This document shows, one piece after another, positions 59,407 to 64,000 of a DNA stretch of 64,000 nt. This DNA comes from Paramarasmius palmivorus (Eukaryota; Basidiomycota; Agaricomycetes; Agaricales; Marasmiaceae): the NCBI GenBank assembly GCA_037176845.1, contig JAYKXP010000007.1:558001-622000 (forward strand), written 5' to 3'. The number at the start of each line of letters is the position of its first letter. Positions within the stretch are counted from its first letter, which is position 1. A model generated the notes under the pieces. It saw nothing but the letters and a program-made list of their open reading frames with translations. It did not search any database and was not told the DNA's origin. Position numbers and translations under genes: made by a program.

Positions 59407-61739
59407 ATGCTGATGCTCTCAAGAATGTCGCGCACGGTTTCCCCACACCTCCGCACCAGTCATCCCTCATTCAAGCCTGTTTTCTCCACACCTATTCGTC
59501 TCGCTTCCCTCGCTGCTCGCCCAGAGAATTGGAAAGCGGCAGCTCCTGCAGCTCCCCCAGATTCACAAACATATGCCGCACAGGCATCGCTACCGCGACT
59601 TCCGGTTCCCGAGTTGCCAGAGACGTTGAAGAAGCTAAAGGAGAGCTTGAAACCTATTGCATGGAATGAAGAGGAGTATGACGCCGTTTCGAAGAAGGTC
59701 GATGAATTTGCGAAAGGTAAAGGTCCGGAACTGCAGGCACGACTGAAGGAGTGGGCAAATGGAAGAGAGCATTGGTTGGAGGAGTGGTGGGATGACGGAG
59801 GATATCTGGGATATCGGGACTCCGTATGTACTGCTTCTTCGTGATCTATCTCAGAGAACGGCACTGACAATCTTCTAGGTCGTCATCAACGTATCTTACT
59901 ATTGTAAGTTCTATTGCGAGACGTAGAAGACTCGAGAGTACTGAGGCGAACACTGTTTAGATGGCTTCGACGCACACCCCGTACATCTGGAACAGACACC
60001 TGCAGCAAGAGCAGCTGCTCTGGCTCGAGGAACGATGCTTTTCAGACAGAAATTGAAGCTAGGGCAACTCACACCAGAAGGGACGAAGGAAGGACCGTTC
60101 TGTATGGATACGTATAGGTGAGCACGATGATGTGTCAAGAAATTATATCCTTAATCACTTTTCAGATGGATGTTCGACTGCTGTCGTCTACCTGGTCCTC
60201 ACGGTCTCGACTGGAGTGCGTCATACGCCAAGGAAGGCGACAACGGTACCGAAGACGCGCACATCATCGTGTTCCGCCGAAATAGACCATATAAAGTCAC
60301 TGCTGCCACTGGAGGACGTATTCTAAGCTTGGATGAGTTTCAAAGGTATGTTTCGTCCCCCAGGCCGCTTTCTGAAGGTTGACCATGCTTTTCAGGCAAA
60401 TACAACACATCTACGATACTACCAAAACAGAATACCCCGGCGTTGGCGTCTTAAGCGCCTCCAACAGAGATGTATGGGCCCAAGATTACACCGAACTCTC
60501 TTCTTCCGCACACAACTCCTCCGTCCTTCACGCCATTCAATCAGCCGCATTCACCATTAGTCTGGACACTGCCAAACCCAACGAAGCAGTCTCCTTCAGC
60601 CGCGATCTCTGGCACGGCGAACTCTCGGCGGATGGTAACGCTATCGGTCTCAAAAACCGCTGGGTAGACAAACCATGCGAATACATTGTTTTCGATAACG
60701 GCAAAGCTGGGCTTATGGGAGAACACTCGGTTATGGATGGTACACCCACTGTCAGACTATGCGACGAAGTCCTGGATATGATCGCTAGTCCCGACTTCGA
60801 CCGTGGCACTGGTAGCGCTGCTGTCAAGCCTGAGCCATTGGATTGGGAGGTATCAGCCAAGACGAAACAGGCCATCGAGAAGGCGAACGAAGCTGCTCGT
60901 GCGTTGATCTCCAGCCAGGAACTTGGGTTCTACGAGACACCGTATGGGAAGAACGCGATCAAGAAGTTTGGTGTTTCGCCAGACTCTTGGGCACAGATGA
61001 TTGTTCAGTTGGCTTATAGACGGTTGCTAGACAAGAAGGGATGGAAGAGAAATGGTGGGACGTACGAGGCCGCCACGACGAGGAAGTTTTACAAAGGACG
61101 TACAGAGGCTATCAGAGTTGTCACTAGCGAGTCAGATGCTTGGGTTCGTAGCATGGTATCGGATGCGAGCAAGGAAGAGAGGAAGAGGCTGTTTGGATTG
61201 GCGGCGAAGCGACATGTTGAGCTTGCGAAAATGTGCGGAAGTGGTAATGGGATCGATAGGCATTTGTTAGGTGAGTTGTCATGCCCGAACAACTATATTT
61301 TGCGGAACTAACGCGCATTCTTAGGTCTCAAGAAGGTCTTGGGGCAGGGCGAAGAGGCTCCAGCTCTGTTCAGCGATCCGGTGTTTACGCGATCAAGTTA
61401 CTGGGTTTTGAGTACCTCTGCTGTGTTCTCGAAACACTTTGATGTCTACGGATGGGGAGAGGTAACTCAGTTTCCATTTTGAAATCTTCTGACAGCTAAT
61501 AAGTACTGCCAGGTGGTTCCTGATGGCTTCGGTGTTGCTTACATGACTGGATTCAACGGTGAGCGCCACAATTCTGTTGCAGCCCAATATCGCTGACGTT
61601 CGAGCAAGATAAATTAATGTACACTATAACTTCGCGGACGGAGATGCCGAATGCCGAGTTTGTGCAGGAGATTGCAAAGGCAGCGGATGACTTGTATAAA
61701 TTACACGCGGATGGAACTGAAGGGACCCCAAAGCTGTGA
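59407..61739 (+). CDS. CAT2: Carnitine O-acetyltransferase (mitochondrial/peroxisomal)
   Basis: Transfers acetyl groups between CoA and carnitine, shuttling acetyl units between peroxisome, cytosol and mitochondrion. The start MLMLSRMSRTVSPHLRT is basic and hydroxylated, a likely mitochondrial presequence. Then SLPRLPVPELPETLKKLKES, ELQARLKEWANGREHWLEEW, WDDGGYLGYRDS, FCMDTYRWMFDCCRLPGPHG. The catalytic His is in KAGLMGEHSVMDGTPTVRLC. Carnitine/CoA-site motifs are KKFGVSPDSWAQMIVQLAYR, TYEAATTRKFYKGRTEAIR, SSYWVLSTSAVFSKHFDVYG, WGEVVPDGFGVAYMTGFN and YTITSRTEMPNAEFVQEI. No peroxisomal SKL-type tripeptide: it ends in GTPKL. Yeast Cat2 reaches both organelles from alternative starts; here a second Met (MSRTVSPH) is six codons inside. 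About 640 residues. Confidence 0.95.
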
Positions 61740-61832
61740 GTATGTAGTACAGGATTGAATAGAATTAAGTGTGGGTCATCGATAGGAATGTAGAGATTGC
61801 ATAATAGATGGTGCGAAGTCGCGGGATAATGT

Positions 61833-62663
61833 TCAGATGACTGATTTTGGCTTGGACCCCACATTGGGACACGACCCAATGTCACTGGAATTAATGTTAT
61901 CTCTTTCGAGGTCGACGCGAAGGGTGGCTATCTCTTGAGTGATATAATCGGACGTGCTCTTAGTATTCGAAGACGCCCTGCTATAACCTGTTCCTTCCGT
62001 TTGAGCGGTCATGTCACCTAGCTGGTGTCCGTTTGCGAATCGAAGGCTCATTTCGGTATCGTTCGTACTGGTTGAAGGAAATCTGGCTTTGAAGTACAGA
62101 TTTCTGTAAACTCGACAAGCCATAGAGCTGGTCAGAGCGACTTCTGGAACGGTAAAGGTTGCCTGATAGATCGGCGGGACGGTGGGGGTCGTAACGAGAA
62201 CAAGTACCAGGATGTTGATACCGACAGTGATTCTGATTAGCGTCTTATTTAGGTTTCAGTCCCTGACGTGATGGTTGCGCACTCACAAGTAATATTGCTG
62301 CCCCCCTCTGAAGAGTGCCCTTGATAGGCGTGGGAGAGTCTTCTTGGGAGAATATATAATCCGCCAACTCCATTCCTCGCCTTGACGTGTGTGTGTAGTC
62401 AATATCTTGTATGAGATGACAAGAAATACAAGGGAATCAAAGACAAGAGTCATGATTCCTGCAGTAAGCCCGACATAACGTTCTATCCCACCGTTGATAC
62501 AGTACCGAGTGGTCCCCAGCGCTGAAATGTGGGATCCAATTGGTACAGTCACGGACGTTCCGACGGTGGCGAACCATAGAAAGATGAACAGGGCTCGAAT
62601 GATTCTAGAGTTTGGAAAGACCGCAATGACACGTCGCAAAAACAAAAAGGAACTAGTGCATCA
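61833..62663 (-). CDS. Seven-TM Agaricomycete orphan membrane protein (3' part)
   Basis: Two exons joined by an intron at about 62232-62285. Hydrophobic helices: SRIIRALFIFLWFATVGTSV, RYVGLTAGIMTLVFDSLVFL (then VISYKIL), QQYYLITVGINILVLVLVTT and PIYQATFTVPEVALTSSMAC. Then VYRNLYFKARFP and a polar C-terminus ending SKPKSVI. The pattern is that of the large mushroom seven-TM orphan class; the ...RALFRGGQQYYL and ..C-R-V-Y-R-N-L.. motifs are typical. The 5' exons should lie upstream (higher coordinates). A hydrophobic piece, RAFSHRPLLLVAVAHIAIE, at about 63147-63205 on the same strand may be one of them, which would make the intervening intron unusually long (about 480 bp, with AT-rich repeated sequence). 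Confidence 0.65.
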
Positions 62664-64000
62664 GGAAATACCTCCCTTCCGGATTTTGATGAATTTGTCA
62701 GAATTCTTCCGAATTCCTCAGAATCTAGGGCGGCCTCCAGATTCCGAGAGATTCATCGGAATCATGAAGGTCCCGTATTTTTCGAAAAAAGATTCATCAG
62801 AATTAAGGTCTCATTTCGTGCTGGCCGCTAGCATTCCTTTCGCTGGTTTGTTTCCACAATTTCATGAAGATTAATGCATGCAAACAACATGTATTAGTAT
62901 TGTCACGTCTAAGTACACGGTTCTACTAGTAACTCTAAGTCGTAAACCAAAAGTATCATATGTAACTGTTCCCCTCTATCCTCCGTCTCAGCTTTACTAC
63001 CAATACATGCCCTTCCTTAAAGAGTTGCGTGGCCTATATATACATGGTGCTAAGCCTATACCTTCCGAGTTAACTTCCATTTCTATAGCATAGGAGGTGT
63101 GTCACTTACAGGAATCTTCAATCCCAAGTATTTGCTCTGATCCAGTTTACACTCAATGGCAATATGAGCAACGGCAACTAATAGCAACGGCCTATGAGAA
63201 AAAGCTCTTATGGTACGAGGGTACCACTCACCAGTAGTGTCAGACAGCGAGAACGACTCAGATCTTCATGAGGAGACAAGTGGTTGGCTGGTGTTGGGGT
63301 TTTCGTGAAGGAATCGCTGCACAATGAGTTAGCCAGATTGAAAACAGAGGAGAGTCACCTGCGTACATGTCCGTGTAACCCTCTTATCCCTTAGCCTCTA
63401 ATAGCGGTGTTTGCATGGATGATTGTTCTGTATATCAGAGGTGAGTATGTAAACATAGACACCCAACTTTTGCAGACTCACCTTGCCGGAAACATGGGAC
63501 ACAGTCCAAGAGGAGGAACTCTAGTTGGTGGGAGAGAAGTAACAGTTGCGGCATTTGCAAAGCTTGCGACGTGGCAGATCAACATAGTCACGAGACCGCT
63601 TTGTAACTCCGACTGAAAACTCGGACTGCCGGCAGCCGCGCGCTGATTTCTGAGAGCGACAAGTTCTTCCTGACTCTGAGTTTTTCGAAAAACTCAATCT
63701 TCGAATTCCACCCATCCAATCTCATTTGCAGTGATAAGCTATGGCTGGCAGTTTTCGTCAATTGGAAACAGAGCAGCTGTAAAATAGTACATAATTCTCT
63801 TCACACCGCCTTTTCCAATTCCAATGTGCGCTAGGATCCAAGTTGAGTCAAATTCTTGTCAATCAATTTTCATAGCACTGAATTCTTCTGAATTCCTCTG
63901 AATCGGCCCAGATTTGTGGACCGAGTACGGCCCCGGCTCAAGATTTCGGTTAATTCTACCTGATTTCTCAGGATTACTCCGGATCCGTAAAAGAGGTTTT
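62664..64000. repeat. AT-rich region with GAATTC-type decamer repeats and a long palindrome
   Basis: Degenerate decamers of the form GAATTCNTCN recur at 62698-62726, with related strings to about 62815, and again at about 63880-63905 in the same orientation (GAATTCTTCTGAATTCCTCT). GAGTTTTTCGAAAAACTC at 63678-63695 is an 18-bp perfect palindrome. Possible seven-TM exons on the minus strand (63100-63420) lie in between, but I cannot join them with confidence. The window ends here, so any larger element is cut off. Confidence 0.45.

Noticed and set aside
1..64000. tRNA, rRNA, CRISPR or prokaryotic operon features
   Set aside because: No cloverleaf with a T-loop consensus, no rRNA core sequence and no regularly spaced repeats were seen; a covariance-model scan would be needed to exclude a tRNA fully.

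Overview
This is eukaryotic, fungal DNA, most likely from an Agaricomycete (mushroom-forming basidiomycete). Genes are dense, lie on both strands and are split by many short introns (about 50-60 nt, GT...AG). Several families are typical of Agaricomycetes: seven-TM orphans including DUF6534, a sesquiterpene synthase with fungal metal-binding motifs, and several cytochrome P450s. Housekeeping genes (eL43, mL49, UTP18, TFIIIC, UFD4-type HECT ligase, APN2, carnitine acyltransferase) have fungal architecture. I joined exons by eye, checking that the reading frame was kept across GT/AG boundaries.

Left part (1-28 kb) is accessory-like. It holds two seven-TM genes (0.8-2.1 and 3.4-4.8 kb), a decayed DUF6534 copy (about 5.1-5.8 kb), a TA-flanked terminal-inverted-repeat element (2.37-3.08 kb) and a truncated importin-13/Kap122 N-terminus (6.5-6.9 kb). 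A tandem pair of paralogues from a family I do not recognise follows (7.07-8.28 and 8.46-10.49 kb). Then come a sesquiterpene synthase (12.2-13.7 kb), a gene-poor stretch with repeats and gene remnants (13.7-17.1 kb) and a P450 (17.2-19.2 kb). A small housekeeping island (eL43, RidA-like, a four-TM protein, bleomycin hydrolase; 19.7-24.6 kb) precedes a second P450 (25.1-27.2 kb).

Middle part (28.8-48.6 kb) is an ordinary, compact housekeeping block: a Ser/Pro-rich orphan, a BTB protein, a TFIIIC subunit, CCZ1, UTP18 and a very large UFD4/TRIP12-like HECT ligase. It has two head-to-head pairs (BTB/TFIIIC and CCZ1/UTP18) and two tail-to-tail pairs (TFIIIC/CCZ1 and UTP18/HECT).

Right part (48.9-64 kb) mixes an orphan, APN2, a third P450 of a different type, mitochondrial mL49, an Agaricomycete-specific orphan locus and a carnitine O-acetyltransferase. 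It ends in a seven-TM gene whose 5' side runs into AT-rich, repeat-bearing DNA.

The terpene synthase and the P450s at 17 and 25 kb could belong to one sesquiterpenoid pathway, but the housekeeping genes between the P450s make a tight cluster doubtful. The most novel-looking item is the tandem pair of orphan coiled-coil proteins with a shared N-terminal domain and a conserved intron pattern. No CRISPR array or prokaryotic feature is present, and I found no convincing tRNA or rRNA gene.
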